Source: an uncultured Eubacterium sp. (GTDB taxonomy: Bacteria; Bacillota; Clostridia; Peptostreptococcales; Anaerovoracaceae). Taken from it: a stretch of DNA of 64,000 nucleotides. The stretch lies in the NCBI GenBank assembly GCA_946555345.1, contig CAMNSS010000016.1, positions 17,359-81,358 of the forward strand, read 5' to 3'. A program made the position numbers and the translations under genes. The notes below the pieces were generated by a model, which worked only from the letters and a program-made list of their open reading frames with translations, was not told where the DNA came from and searched no databases. Shown here piece by piece: positions 16,023-25,038 of the stretch. Every line of letters starts with the position of its first letter. Position 1 is the first letter of the stretch.

Positions 16023-16913
16023 ATGCAGGATATTACATTAGAAGTCAGAAACAATAGGAAGCTGGCGGATCAAACGTATGAAATGGTTTTGCACGATATG
16101 GACCGCTTTCCGGAAACGATCAGACCGGGGCAGTTTATCAACCTCAAGCTGGACGGCTATTATCTGCGGCGTCCCATATCGATTTGTGACTGGACAGAAC
16201 ATACGGTTACAATCGTTTATAAAATAGCAGGCCGGGGGACAGAAGCGATGAGCCAGTATGAAACGGGAAAAACAATCAGTGTGCTAATGCCGCTCGGAAA
16301 TGGTTTTAATACGGGAAAAAGCGGGGAAAGGCCGCTTCTCGCCGGCGGCGGCGCAGGCGTTCCGCCGATGTATGGGCTTTGCAAAGAGCTTCTCGCCGAA
16401 GGAAAGAAGCCGATCGCCTTGTTGGGATTTAACAGCGCAGAGGAAATTTTTTATGCAGATGCGTTTCGTGCCCTCGGCGTAAGGCCGGTCATTACGACGG
16501 CTGATGGAAGCCGGGGCATCAAGGGATTCGTCACGGATGCCTTGCGGGCAGGCATCTTACATACAACCGCCGCAGAATCACCATGTCCAGAACCAACGGT
16601 AAGCAGATCGTTTTGCGCCGGGGTGAAAGCAGATGGGAAGGGAGCGGCAGGCGAACCGATTTGTGCAGAATCCGAGACGGATGGAAACGATGCGGCTTTG
16701 CCGTTTACTTATTTTTACGCTTGCGGGCCTATATCCATGTTAAGGGCGCTGAATGAGGCGATCGATTCCAGGATGGGCGGCCAAATGAGTTTTGAACAGC
16801 GAATGGGCTGTGGGTTCGGCGCTTGCATGGGTTGTACCTGCAAGACGAAATACGGCGCAAAGCGAATCTGCAAGGAAGGTCCCGTATTGGAAAGGAGTGA
16901 GATTTCATGGTAA
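16023..16913 (+). CDS. pyrK: Dihydroorotate dehydrogenase B, electron transfer subunit
   Basis: 296 residues; AAGGAGG precedes ATG 16023. FAD-binding RRPIS at ~49-53, nucleotide-binding GGGAGVPPM at ~105, and a C-terminal 2Fe-2S site with Cys 263, 268, 271 and 283 (CGFGACMGC...C). It passes electrons from PyrD-bound FMN to NAD. About 45 residues longer than usual: a Cys/Ala/Glu-rich insert of ~50 residues (about 180-230, bases ~16560-16705) sits between the NAD-binding fold and YFYACGP. Insert sequence shows weak internal repetition. Its stop overlaps pyrD by 7 bases, indicating coupled translation. Confidence 0.93.
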   Translation: MQDITLEVRNNRKLADQTYEMVLHDMDRFPETIRPGQFINLKLDGYYLRRPISICDWTEHTVTIVYKIAGRGTEAMSQYETGKTISVLMPLGNGFNTGKSGERPLLAGGGAGVPPMYGLCKELLAEGKKPIALLGFNSAEEIFYADAFRALGVRPVITTADGSRGIKGFVTDALRAGILHTTAAESPCPEPTVSRSFCAGVKADGKGAAGEPICAESETDGNDAALPFTYFYACGPISMLRALNEAIDSRMGGQMSFEQRMGCGFGACMGCTCKTKYGAKRICKEGPVLERSEISW

Positions 16914-17926
16914 CAGAAATATGCGGCCGTGCGAAGAGTTCTGGCAAAGAGAGAGGCTTCGAGGATGCGAAACGTTCCGATTGTGCGAATGCTTCCAGCA
17001 CTGCCCATACGAAAGCATTCACCACTGCGGTACGCCTTTGCGGCATCCCGCTTGAAAACCCCGTCATGGCTGCCAGCGGGACATTTGGATACGGCCATGA
17101 ATTTGCGAAGCTGTACGACATCGATATCTTAGGTTCTTTTTCCTGCAAGGGGACGACCCTTGCGCCGAGGTTTGGCAACCGGACGCCCCGGATCGCGGAA
17201 TGCACGGAAGGCCTGATCAATTCCATCGGCCTGGAAAATCCAGGCGTCGAGCGTGTTGTCACAGAAGAGCTGCCGAAGCTGGCAGAAAGTTTCCATAAAA
17301 AAGTTATGGCAAACGTGGGCGGGTTTTCGATCGAAGAATACGTGGAAGCCAGCAAAAGGCTGGATCGGGAAAAACAAGTCGGCTGGCTGGAGCTTAACAT
17401 ATCGTGTCCCAATGTACATGGCGGAGGCCTCGCCTTTGGGACTGACCCGGATGCCGCTGCCGCTGTCGTAAAAGCCGTGAAAGCAGCCTGCGAAAAACCA
17501 GTCATCGTCAAGCTTTCGCCGAACGTGACGGATATCACCGCCATTGCCAAAGCTTGCGAGACAGCAGGCGCAGACGGGATTTCTTTAATCAATACGCTTC
17601 TGGGGATGCGAATCGGCCTGAAGACAAAAAAGCCTGTCATCGCCAACAAAATGGGAGGCTTTTCAGGACCAGCCGTTTTTCCCATCGCTTTGCGGATGGT
17701 GTACCAGGTTTACGAAGCGGTCGATATACCGCTCATCGGCATCGGCGGCATTTCCACGGCGGAAGACGTGATCGAAATGATGCTGGCAGGCGCTACGGCA
17801 GTGCAGATCGGGGCAGCCAACTTGGTAAACCCTTATGTATGCAGGGATGTGATCGAAGCGCTGCCAGCGGCAATGGATAAATACGGGATTCATCATTTAA
17901 CGGATATCATAGGAGGTGCGCATTAA
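16907..17926 (+). CDS. pyrD: Dihydroorotate dehydrogenase B, catalytic subunit
   Basis: 339 residues, GGAG 8 bases before ATG 16907, overlapping pyrK. The family core begins at VRLCGIPLENPVMAASGTFGYG (~residue 43) and includes SCKGTT, the active-site Cys in NISCPNVHGGG and the FMN-phosphate region GIGGIST/GATAVQIG. Oxidises dihydroorotate to orotate with PyrK. The ~40 residues before the core are an extension made of five imperfect hexapeptide repeats (AKSSGK, ERGFED, AKRSDC, ANASST, AHTKAF). A later start could give the normal length, but no better ribosome site exists. Confidence 0.93.
   Translation: MVTEICGRAKSSGKERGFEDAKRSDCANASSTAHTKAFTTAVRLCGIPLENPVMAASGTFGYGHEFAKLYDIDILGSFSCKGTTLAPRFGNRTPRIAECTEGLINSIGLENPGVERVVTEELPKLAESFHKKVMANVGGFSIEEYVEASKRLDREKQVGWLELNISCPNVHGGGLAFGTDPDAAAAVVKAVKAACEKPVIVKLSPNVTDITAIAKACETAGADGISLINTLLGMRIGLKTKKPVIANKMGGFSGPAVFPIALRMVYQVYEAVDIPLIGIGGISTAEDVIEMMLAGATAVQIGAANLVNPYVCRDVIEALPAAMDKYGIHHLTDIIGGAH
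16931..17020 (+). repeat. Five imperfect 18-base tandem repeats in the pyrD 5' end
   Basis: Units start at 16931, 16949, 16967, 16985 and 17003. The best conserved bases are GCGAAnnnTTC (units 1, 3, 4), for example GCGAAACGTTCCGATTGT and GCGAATGCTTCCAGCACT. The array is in frame and encodes the extra N-terminal residues of PyrD. Confidence 0.6.
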
Positions 17927-18630
17927 TGGGAAAGGACGTTATCATCGCATGTGATTTTGAAAGTGCGGAAAAAACGCTCGCGTTTCTCGATCGATTTGAC
18001 GGTAAAAAGCCGTATGTAAAAATCGGGATGGAGCTTTATTACGCAGAGGGTCCGTCCATCGTCAAGCAGTTAAAGGAGCGGGGACACCGGGTATTCCTGG
18101 ATTTGAAGCTTCACGATATCCCCAACACCGTAAAGAAGGCGATGGCTGTGCTTTCCACGTTAAAAATCGATATGTGCAACCTTCATGCCGCAGGGACAAA
18201 GGAGATGATGGAAGCGGCGCGCAAGGGACTTACGAGGGCAGATGGCACAAGGCCGCTTCTGATCGCGGTGACCCAGCTCACTTCCACCACGCAAGAGCGG
18301 ATGGAAACGGATATCCTGATCGAAAAGCCGATGGAAGCAGTCGTTTCCCAGTATGCCGCCAATGCAAAGGAAGCGGGGCTTGACGGCGTGGTCTGCTCGC
18401 CGCTGGAATCCCCTGCGGTGCATCATGCTTGCGGAAATGGATTTTTGACGGTCACGCCGGGCGTGCGTTTTGCAGACGATGAAAAAGGCGACCAGGCGCG
18501 CGTTACGACGCCGGCGAGGGCAAAAGCGCTCGGTTCTGACTATATCGTGGTCGGGCGGAGCATCACCGGGGCGCAAGACCCGGAGGCGGCCTATGAACGA
18601 TGCTTAAAAGAATTTGTGGATTCAATTTGA
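17926..18630 (+). CDS. pyrF: Orotidine 5'-phosphate decarboxylase
   Basis: 234 residues. ATG 17926 shares its A with the pyrD stop (TAATG), so the two are translationally coupled. AGGAGG lies upstream. Catalytic FLDLKLHDIPNTV (Lys and Asp of the DxKxxD network), phosphate-binding TPGVR and GRSITGA at the C-terminus. Converts OMP to UMP, the last step of the pathway. Normal length for the group I family. Confidence 0.95.
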   Translation: MGKDVIIACDFESAEKTLAFLDRFDGKKPYVKIGMELYYAEGPSIVKQLKERGHRVFLDLKLHDIPNTVKKAMAVLSTLKIDMCNLHAAGTKEMMEAARKGLTRADGTRPLLIAVTQLTSTTQERMETDILIEKPMEAVVSQYAANAKEAGLDGVVCSPLESPAVHHACGNGFLTVTPGVRFADDEKGDQARVTTPARAKALGSDYIVVGRSITGAQDPEAAYERCLKEFVDSI

Positions 18631-18803
18631 TCTATTTCGTTTTTTTGCCAGTTAACGATGAGATATTTAGAATGTTGTCGCCTGATGCTGGAATATATTT
18701 ACAATCTTGTTGTCCAGCGTTGGCAAACGATTGAAATATTGCTTTTGATACTGCCAGTTCATGCTGGCAAACGCTTAAATAAGGTGAATGAGAGGTAGGT
18801 AAA
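18631..18803. other. Gap with hairpins before pyrE
   Basis: 173 bases split the operon. They hold a perfect hairpin TGCCAG-ttcatg-CTGGCA (18752-18769) and two related units, GTTGGCAAACGATTG near 18719 and GCTGGCAAACGCTTA near 18763. A promoter was not recognised, and there is no T-run after the hairpin. The gap may hold an internal processing or regulatory site. Confidence 0.45.
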
Positions 18804-19457
18804 ATGAGAAAGGAAATTGCGAAGGGATTACTGAGCATCGAAGCTGTATTTTTGCGGCCGGATGAGCCGTTTACGTGGGCGAGCGGCATCAAAAGCCCCG
18901 TTTACTGTGATAACCGCTTGATCTTAACAGACCCGGAGATGAGAGACAAAGTTGAACAGGCGATTGCCGACGTTGTCAAGAAGGAATATCCGGCGGTGCA
19001 GGTGTTGATGGGGACGAGTACGGCGGGAATTGCCCATGCAGCCATCGCCGGGCATATCCTCGGGCTTCCAATGGGCTACGTCCGTTCCGGCGCGAAGGAC
19101 CACGGCAGGAACAACCGCATCGAAGGAAGGCTGGAGAAAGGGCAGCGGGCCGTCGTGGTCGAAGACCTCATTTCGACGGGCGGCAGCGTGATCGATGTCG
19201 TGGAAACGCTGCGGGAGGCAGGAGCGGATGTTCTCGGCATCGTGAGCATTTTTACATATGGCATGGAAAAAGGGCGAAAACGGCTGGCCGCCGCCAGCGT
19301 GAAAAACATCAGCCTGACGGATTTCGACGCAGTAGCAGAAGCGGCCGTTGAAACGGGCTATATCAAAGAGGACGATATCGCAAGGCTCAAGGCGTTCCGG
19401 GATAACCCGCAGGACGAGGGCTGGATGAACACAAATGAGCCGTGCAACGAGGAATAA
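18804..19457 (+). CDS. pyrE: Orotate phosphoribosyltransferase
   Basis: 217 residues, ATG 18804. The PRPP-binding motif VVVEDLISTGGSV and the N-terminal orotate-loop region FTWASGIKSPVYCDNR are typical. Transfers ribose-5-phosphate from PRPP to orotate. The orotate-recognition loop RSGAKDHGRNNRIEG is present. Follows pyrF after a 173-base gap and precedes pyrB by 18 bases. Confidence 0.94.
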   Translation: MRKEIAKGLLSIEAVFLRPDEPFTWASGIKSPVYCDNRLILTDPEMRDKVEQAIADVVKKEYPAVQVLMGTSTAGIAHAAIAGHILGLPMGYVRSGAKDHGRNNRIEGRLEKGQRAVVVEDLISTGGSVIDVVETLREAGADVLGIVSIFTYGMEKGRKRLAAASVKNISLTDFDAVAEAAVETGYIKEDDIARLKAFRDNPQDEGWMNTNEPCNEE

Positions 19458-19475
19458 GCATATCAGGAGGAAGGA

Positions 19476-20390
19476 ATGAAACATTTAATTGACATTATGG
19501 AGATGACTGTAGAGGAAATCAGCCAGTTAATTGAAACTGCTAACGATATCATCGCAAACCCGGAAAAATATGCACAGAAATGCAGGGGAAAGAAATTGGC
19601 GACGCTGTTCTTTGAACCGTCCACCAGAACGCGGCTGAGCTTTGAAGCCGCAATGTACGAGCTGGGAGGAAACGTCCTGGGCTTTTCCGAAGCGCAGAGT
19701 TCTTCGGCTGCCAAAGGGGAGAGCGTTTCCGATACCATCCGCACCGTGGGCGCATATGCCGACATTATCGCCATGCGCCATCCGAAAGAAGGCGCACCGA
19801 TGGTAGCGTCGAAGAAATCCATCGTCCCGATCATCAATGCCGGGGACGGCGGCCACAACCATCCAACGCAAACGCTGACGGATCTTCTGACCATCAGCCG
19901 GGAAAAAGGCGGTTTTGACGATCTGACGATAGGTTTATGCGGCGATTTGAAGTTTGGCAGGACGGTACACTCGCTGATCGGCGCCATGTCCCGCTACGAA
20001 AAAGTCAAATTCGTGCTGATTTCCCCGGATGAACTGAAAATCCCCGAATATCTCAAGCATGAAGTGCTGGAAAAGAAGCACCTGAAATACGTGGAAACGG
20101 CAGATCTGGAAGCAGCCATGCCACAGCTTGACATCCTCTATATGACGAGGGTGCAAAAGGAACGGTTCTTCAATGAACAGGATTATATGCGGCTGAAAGA
20201 CAGCTATATCCTCACGCCCGATAAGCTCCGCAATGCGAAGCAGGATTTGCGTATTTTGCATCCACTGCCCCGCGTGAACGAGATTTCCATCGCCGTGGAT
20301 GACGATCCCAGGGCGACGTATTTCGAGCAGGTGCGCAACGGCAAGTTCATCAGGATGGCGTTGATTTTAAAGCTTTTGGAGGTGAAGTAA
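19476..20390 (+). CDS. pyrB: Aspartate carbamoyltransferase catalytic chain
   Basis: 304 residues, AGGAGGAA before ATG 19476. Carbamoyl-phosphate-binding [13 protein letters not shown] (~46-58), [11 protein letters not shown] and the C-terminal HPLPRVNEI are hallmarks. Catalyses the committed step. Start codon of pyrI is immediately after its stop, so PyrB and PyrI are made together and should form the allosteric B6I6-type enzyme. Confidence 0.95.
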   Translation: MKHLIDIMEMTVEEISQLIETANDIIANPEKYAQKCRGKKLATLFFEPSTRTRLSFEAAMYELGGNVLGFSEAQSSSAAKGESVSDTIRTVGAYADIIAMRHPKEGAPMVASKKSIVPIINAGDGGHNHPTQTLTDLLTISREKGGFDDLTIGLCGDLKFGRTVHSLIGAMSRYEKVKFVLISPDELKIPEYLKHEVLEKKHLKYVETADLEAAMPQLDILYMTRVQKERFFNEQDYMRLKDSYILTPDKLRNAKQDLRILHPLPRVNEISIAVDDDPRATYFEQVRNGKFIRMALILKLLEVK

Positions 20391-20807
20391 ATGCAGATAG
20401 ACAAAATTGAAAACGGCATTGTGATAGATCATATCAAGGCAGGGCAGGGAATGGAGCTTTACCGGATACTGGGGCTGGATGCGCTGGACTGCCAAGTTGC
20501 CTTGATTAAAAATGCGGAAAGCGGGAAAATGGGCAAAAAGGATATCATCAAAGTGGATCAGATGATCGATGTAAACCTGGACGCCATCGGATATATCGAC
20601 CCAGATATCACGGTCAATATCATCAAGGACGGTAAGCGCAAGAAGGTGGAGCATATCGGTCCGCCTGATGAAATCGTGGATATCATCAAATGCAAAAATC
20701 CTAGGTGCATCACCACGACGGAGCAGGAGCTGCCGCACGTGTTCCGCCTGACCGACCGGGAAAACCGGGTGTACAGGTGCATTTATTGCGAAAGCAAAGC
20801 GAAATAG
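20391..20807 (+). CDS. pyrI: Aspartate carbamoyltransferase regulatory chain
   Basis: 138 residues, ATG directly after the pyrB stop. An N-terminal nucleotide-binding fold is followed by a zinc site CKNPRC...CIYC that docks to PyrB. It confers CTP feedback inhibition in enzymes that have it. The N-terminal lysine and aspartate region is shorter than in enterobacteria (153 residues). Last gene of the operon; carAB is not in this window. Confidence 0.93.
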   Translation: MQIDKIENGIVIDHIKAGQGMELYRILGLDALDCQVALIKNAESGKMGKKDIIKVDQMIDVNLDAIGYIDPDITVNIIKDGKRKKVEHIGPPDEIVDIIKCKNPRCITTTEQELPHVFRLTDRENRVYRCIYCESKAK

Positions 20808-21009
20808 CCAAGCCAGCAAAAAACAGCAAAGCGATGGAAAGCGATATGGCAATCGCAAAACAAGAAAGCGAAATACGGCAAACCGGACGATTTTCCCGTT
20901 GATTGAAACATGAAAAACATGAAAACGGCGCATACTATAAAAAAGAGAACAAGCTGTTATTTTGACAGCTTATCCAAAGCTAACAAATACGAACAAATGG
21001 AGGGTCATT

Positions 21010-21180
21010 ATGGGAAAAATCTGTACGACGGTTTTAGGCTTAGGCGTTGCCGGAGCGGTCATTGGCATGGAACTCTACCGGTGCATGGATCGCAAAGATC
21101 AATGTGAATTGAAGGATGATGTAAAATGCGCGGTAGAGGATTTAAAAACGGCAACGAAAAAAATTATGGAAATGAACTGA
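21010..21180 (+). CDS. Small membrane-anchored protein
   Basis: 56 residues from ATG 21010, ATGGAGGG upstream with good spacing. One N-terminal hydrophobic helix with glycine spacing (CTTVLGLGVAGAVIGMELY) is followed by a charged amphipathic helix (AVEDLKTATKKI). The layout resembles YtxH-like stress proteins, but it is too short to assign. It lies between pyrI and alaS with its own terminator. Confidence 0.65.
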   Translation: MGKICTTVLGLGVAGAVIGMELYRCMDRKDQCELKDDVKCAVEDLKTATKKIMEMN

Positions 21181-21186
21181 GCCTGG

Positions 21187-21210
21187 GCGGGGAAGGAAAC
21201 CCCGCTTTTT
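21187..21210 (+). terminator. Intrinsic terminator
   Basis: GCGGGG-aaggaaa-CCCCGC followed by TTTTT, seven bases after the small membrane protein's stop. Clear GC stem and T-run. Confidence 0.85.
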
Positions 21211-21235
21211 ATTTGCTTTTTATTGCGCCGGTTTC

Positions 21236-21264
21236 TTGAAAATACAACGTTTTTCTGCTATAAT
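21236..21264 (+). promoter_or_regulatory. Sigma-A promoter of alaS
   Basis: TTGAAA (21236-21241), 17-base spacer, TATAAT (21259-21264). The leader to the alaS start is about 55 bases, far too short for a T-box. Confidence 0.8.
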
Positions 21265-21326
21265 TTAAAGCTAAGCATTGTTTTCAAACGAGACGTGATA
21301 TCATATTTTAGGAGGATACGCACAAG

Positions 21327-23948
21327 ATGGAAAAACTAGGCCTGAACCAAATCAGGGAACTGTTCCTTAACTTTTATCAATCAAAAGACCACTACAGAAG
21401 CCAGAGCTTTTCGCTGATTCCTGAAAAGGATAAGAGCCTGCTTATCATAAATTCCGGAATGGCGCCGCTCAAGCCTTATTTTGCAGGGCTGGAAACGCCT
21501 CCGGGCAAGCGGATGACCACCTGCCAGAAATGCATCCGTACCGGGGATATCGAAAACGTGGGATATACGTCAAGGCACGGCACTTTCTTTGAAATGCTGG
21601 GAAGCTTTTCCTTTGGCGATTATTTTAAGGAAGAATCCCTGCAATGGGGATGGGAGTTTATTACGGAAGCGCTGAAAATGCCGACGGACAAGCTGTGGGC
21701 CACCGTGTATGAAGACGACGACCAGGCATACCATATCTGGAAGGAGATCATCGGAATGCCGGAAGAGCGGATCGTGCGGCTCGGAAAGGACGATAATTTC
21801 TGGGAGATTGGGACAGGTCCTTGCGGGCCATGCTCTGAAATCTATTTTGACCGGGGTGAAAAATACGGCTGTGGCAACCCGGATTGCAAACCGGGCTGTG
21901 ACTGCGACCGATACGTGGAATTCTGGAATCACGTATTCACACAGTTTAATAAGGATGAAGACGGAAATTACACGGATTTAGCACATCCGAACATCGATAC
22001 CGGCATGGGCTTAGAACGGCTTGCCTGCATCATGCAGGGCGTGGAATCGATCTTCGATATCGATACGATTCAGTACATTTGCCAAGGCGTTGTCAAGGCC
22101 AGCGGCGTCAAGTACAGGAACGGAGACGCGCCAGAAGATATTTCCATCCGCATTATCACGGATCACCTCCGATCCATGACCTTTATGATCGGGGATTCCA
22201 TCCTGCCGGGAAACGAAGGCAGGGGATATGTATTGCGGCGGATTATCCGGCGCGCCGCAAGGCATGGCAGGCTACTTGGCATTGAAGGCTCGTTCCTTTC
22301 CGATCTATGCGAACGGGTAATCGACGTTTCGGGAAAAGCTTATCCGGAACTGGAAGAACGCCGCGTGATGATTAAAAAAGTTATCGGCGTAGAAGAAGAA
22401 AAATTTGCATCCACGATCGATCAGGGCATGAAATTCATCAATGAATACATCGGCGAATTGAAGGCCGGAGGGCATACCGTCCTCGAAGGGGAAAAAGCGT
22501 TTAAGCTGCACGACACGTATGGATTCCCGATCGACTTAACGCGGGAAATCCTGGAAGAATCGGGTTTTTCGGTCGATATCCAGGGCTTTGAAGCGGCCAT
22601 GGAGGAGCAGAAAAAGCGTTCCCAGGTAGAACAGGATATGGAAGGCGCAGGCTGGGAAGAAGCAAGCTCGGATTTCATCCTCACGGGCGATACCGTGTTC
22701 ACCGGATACGATACCATGATAGAAAACAGCACCGTCAAGGCGATTTTCTGGAACCAGAAGCCGCTCAATTCCGTTTCCGAAGGGGATACCTGCCGGATTG
22801 CGCTGGACAAGACGCCGTTTTATGCGGAAAGCGGCGGGCAGGCATGCGATACGGGTGCGATCTACAACGATAACTTTGTGGCGGAGGTCGTTGAAGTAAT
22901 CAAATTCCAGAATGTTTTCGGACACAAAATCATCGTTAAACAAGGGACGCTGAAAGTTGGGGAAAAAGTGGTTTGTATGCCGCGCGTGCCATACAGGAAC
23001 ATGACGGCCGCCAACCATACGGCGACGCATCTTTTGCATAAAGCCCTGAAAGAAATCCTCGGCGAACACGTCAAGCAGGAGGGTTCCTCTGTAACCAAGG
23101 ACGGGCTTCGTTTTGACTTCAATCATTTCCAGGCGATGACCCAGGAAGAAATTGCGCAGGTGGAACATATCGTAAACGATAAAATCAGCCATTTCATCGA
23201 TGTAGAGACGAAGGAAGTGCCGATCAAGGAAGCATTCAAAGAGGGCGTTACAGCGTTGTTTGAGGAAAAATACGGCGATATTGTACGGGTTGTTTCCATT
23301 GGAAATTACAGCAAAGAATTGTGCGGCGGTACGCACGTAAAGAATACTGGGCAGATCGGCGCATTCAAAATTTTGAGCGAGTCTGGGGTTGCTTCGGGCA
23401 TCAGGCGTATCGAAGCGGTCACAGGCCTCGGTCTTTTGCAGAAATATGATGAAGATGAAAAGTTGATTAGCGGCACAGCGGACGCATTGAAGGCAAAGCG
23501 GGATAATATGGCTGATCGTTGCTCAATACTGGTAAATGAAGTGAAAACGCTGAAAAAGGAAATCGAGGAGCTGAAAAAGGCGCAGATGGACAAAGGAATT
23601 GATTCCCTGGTCGATGATGCGAAGCAGATCAACGGCATCAAGCTGATTGCGAAAACGTTTGACGATTATAACATCAACGACTTGCGGGGCCTTTCCGATA
23701 AGATCAAGGCACAGCATAAGAATGTTGCGATGGTATTCGCCGCAGTTACGGAGGGGAAAGTGACTTTCCTTGTTTCCCTCACCGACGATTTGGTTGAACA
23801 GGGCTTACATGCTGGAAAGCTGATCAAGGAGATCGCAGCAGCGGCTGGCGGCGGCGGCGGCGGGAAGGCTGACATGGCGCAAGCCGGGGCAAAGGATGCT
23901 GGGAAAATTAAGGATGCATTCCAAAGGGCAGAAGAATTGCTCGGTTAA
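21327..23948 (+). CDS. alaS: Alanyl-tRNA synthetase
   Basis: 873 residues; TAGGAGGA precedes ATG 21327. Class II catalytic core at the N-terminus (RELFLNFYQSKDHY; motif 2 GHTxFEMLG-like TFFEMLGSFSFGDYF), editing domain with HTATHLLHKAL and CGGTH zinc ligands (~565 and ~665), then a coiled coil and the C-Ala domain with a glycine-rich run AAAGGGGGGKADMAQAGAKD. Charges tRNA-Ala in the cytoplasm. An insert with Cys pairs (YGCGNPDCKPGCDCDRY, ~180-196) is typical of clostridial AlaRS. Followed by ireB and ruvX, as is usual in Firmicutes. Confidence 0.97.
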   Translation: MEKLGLNQIRELFLNFYQSKDHYRSQSFSLIPEKDKSLLIINSGMAPLKPYFAGLETPPGKRMTTCQKCIRTGDIENVGYTSRHGTFFEMLGSFSFGDYFKEESLQWGWEFITEALKMPTDKLWATVYEDDDQAYHIWKEIIGMPEERIVRLGKDDNFWEIGTGPCGPCSEIYFDRGEKYGCGNPDCKPGCDCDRYVEFWNHVFTQFNKDEDGNYTDLAHPNIDTGMGLERLACIMQGVESIFDIDTIQYICQGVVKASGVKYRNGDAPEDISIRIITDHLRSMTFMIGDSILPGNEGRGYVLRRIIRRAARHGRLLGIEGSFLSDLCERVIDVSGKAYPELEERRVMIKKVIGVEEEKFASTIDQGMKFINEYIGELKAGGHTVLEGEKAFKLHDTYGFPIDLTREILEESGFSVDIQGFEAAMEEQKKRSQVEQDMEGAGWEEASSDFILTGDTVFTGYDTMIENSTVKAIFWNQKPLNSVSEGDTCRIALDKTPFYAESGGQACDTGAIYNDNFVAEVVEVIKFQNVFGHKIIVKQGTLKVGEKVVCMPRVPYRNMTAANHTATHLLHKALKEILGEHVKQEGSSVTKDGLRFDFNHFQAMTQEEIAQVEHIVNDKISHFIDVETKEVPIKEAFKEGVTALFEEKYGDIVRVVSIGNYSKELCGGTHVKNTGQIGAFKILSESGVASGIRRIEAVTGLGLLQKYDEDEKLISGTADALKAKRDNMADRCSILVNEVKTLKKEIEELKKAQMDKGIDSLVDDAKQINGIKLIAKTFDDYNINDLRGLSDKIKAQHKNVAMVFAAVTEGKVTFLVSLTDDLVEQGLHAGKLIKEIAAAAGGGGGGKADMAQAGAKDAGKIKDAFQRAEELLG

Positions 23949-24050
23949 GGCAAAATCGTTTTGTTAAGAGAAATCACTGGGTTAAAAGAATTATTTGAGC
24001 AAGCAGAATCACTCGGTTCAGACAAATTATTTCATCAAGCAGAAAGCGAA
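23928..24050 (+). repeat. Imperfect ~36-base repeats spanning the alaS 3' end
   Basis: Related units begin at 23928 (GCAGAAGAATTGCTCGGTTA), 23968, 24003 (GCAGAATCACTCGGTTCAGA) and 24039, at spacings of 40, 35 and 36 bases. The first unit contains the last codons and stop of alaS. It looks as if the gene end was duplicated into the intergenic space and then decayed. Confidence 0.55.
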
Positions 24051-24137
24051 AGATTCAAAAGAAACCGATATGTTTACCATAATTATATTACGTAAATTTA
24101 TAGCGTGTGATAATTTTGTGTAATTATTTGGTTTTCC

Positions 24138-24167
24138 TTGTAATTCTATTCCATTCAATGGTATAAT
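24138..24167 (+). promoter_or_regulatory. Sigma-A promoter of ireB
   Basis: TTGTAA (24138-24143), 18-base spacer, TATAAT (24162-24167), 33 bases before the ireB start. No terminator was seen between alaS and this promoter. Confidence 0.65.
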
Positions 24168-24200
24168 AATTTGACCGTGTAAAACAGTGGAGGTGTTTTT

Positions 24201-24449
24201 ATGGATAGACAAACCAGAATGTATGATAATTTCGATAGAATCGAACAGCGGACGATAGAAGAAATTTTAAATATAGTGTACGATGCTTTGGAAGAGAGGG
24301 GATATAATGCGATTGACCAGATGGTAGGCTATATATTATCAGGTGATCCGTCTTATATCACAAGCAATAACAATGCCAGGAACATTATGGGGCGTATTGA
24401 ACGTGATGATTTAGTAGAAGAATTGATTCGGGCATACCTCCATAAATAG
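24201..24449 (+). CDS. IreB-family regulatory phosphoprotein
   Basis: 82 residues, GGAGG upstream of ATG 24201. It matches the DUF965/IreB family along its whole length (TIEEILNIVYDALEERGYNA, DQMVGYILSGDPSYITS). In Enterococcus, IreB is phosphorylated by the Ser/Thr kinase IreK and moderates cephalosporin resistance; the Bacillus homologue is YrzL. The order alaS-ireB-ruvX is conserved in Firmicutes. Function here is inferred from family. Confidence 0.9.
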   Translation: MDRQTRMYDNFDRIEQRTIEEILNIVYDALEERGYNAIDQMVGYILSGDPSYITSNNNARNIMGRIERDDLVEELIRAYLHK

Positions 24450-24465
24450 GAATTGATTCATGATA

Positions 24466-24490
24466 GGCGGGCAGTAATGTCCGTCTTTTT
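24466..24490 (+). terminator. Probable intrinsic terminator
   Basis: GGCGGGCA-gtaa-TGTCCGTC (two G-T pairs) followed by TTTTT, 17 bases after the ireB stop. Confidence 0.65.
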
Positions 24491-24606
24491 AACTGCAATC
24501 GAACCGGTTCTGCGGCTCGATCAGGCACAAGCCATAAATTTCAAATCGTAACAGAATGATAATTGAACTGAGAATTTCAATGCAATGCAGTAAGGAGTAA
24601 AGGAAG

Positions 24607-25038
24607 ATGAGAAAAATAGCGCTGGATGTAGGCGATAAAACGATCGGGGTTGCTGTCAGCGATGCGCTGGATATTACCGCACAGGGCATAACGACCATCG
24701 AACGGATTGGCATTCGCAAGGATGCCGGGAAGGTCATGGATTATATCAAAGAATATGACTGCGATACGGTCGTGATTGGACTGCCGAAAAAGCTGGATGG
24801 GACAGATAGCCCGCAAACCGAAAAAGTTTATGAATTTAAGACCATGCTTGAAAATAAAATGCGAAGCAGCGGCATGGCACACATCAAAGTGGAATTCTAT
24901 GATGAACGGTTCACGACTGTGATGGCGGAAAAAGTCCTGATCGAAGCGGATATGCGCCGCCAAAAACGAAAAAAGGTAATCGATAAACAAGCTGCTGTCA
25001 TCATCCTGCAAGGATACCTTGATGCGAGAAAAGCATAG
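24607..25038 (+). CDS. ruvX: Putative pre-16S rRNA nuclease / Holliday junction resolvase-like (YqgF)
   Basis: 143 residues, AAGGAG upstream of ATG 24607. RNase H-like fold with catalytic Asp in LDVGDKTIGVAVSD, second site VVIGLPKKLDGT and third DERFTTVMAE. YqgF matures the 16S rRNA 5' end in E. coli; the name RuvX reflects resolvase similarity. Normal length. In many Firmicutes mltG and the yrrM/U32 genes follow within a few genes, but here those lie ~30 kb away on the other strand. Confidence 0.92.
   Translation: MRKIALDVGDKTIGVAVSDALDITAQGITTIERIGIRKDAGKVMDYIKEYDCDTVVIGLPKKLDGTDSPQTEKVYEFKTMLENKMRSSGMAHIKVEFYDERFTTVMAEKVLIEADMRRQKRKKVIDKQAAVIILQGYLDARKA

Noticed and set aside
21265..21326. 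T-box leader for alaS
   Set aside because: The leader is only ~60 bases and contains no T-box sequence.
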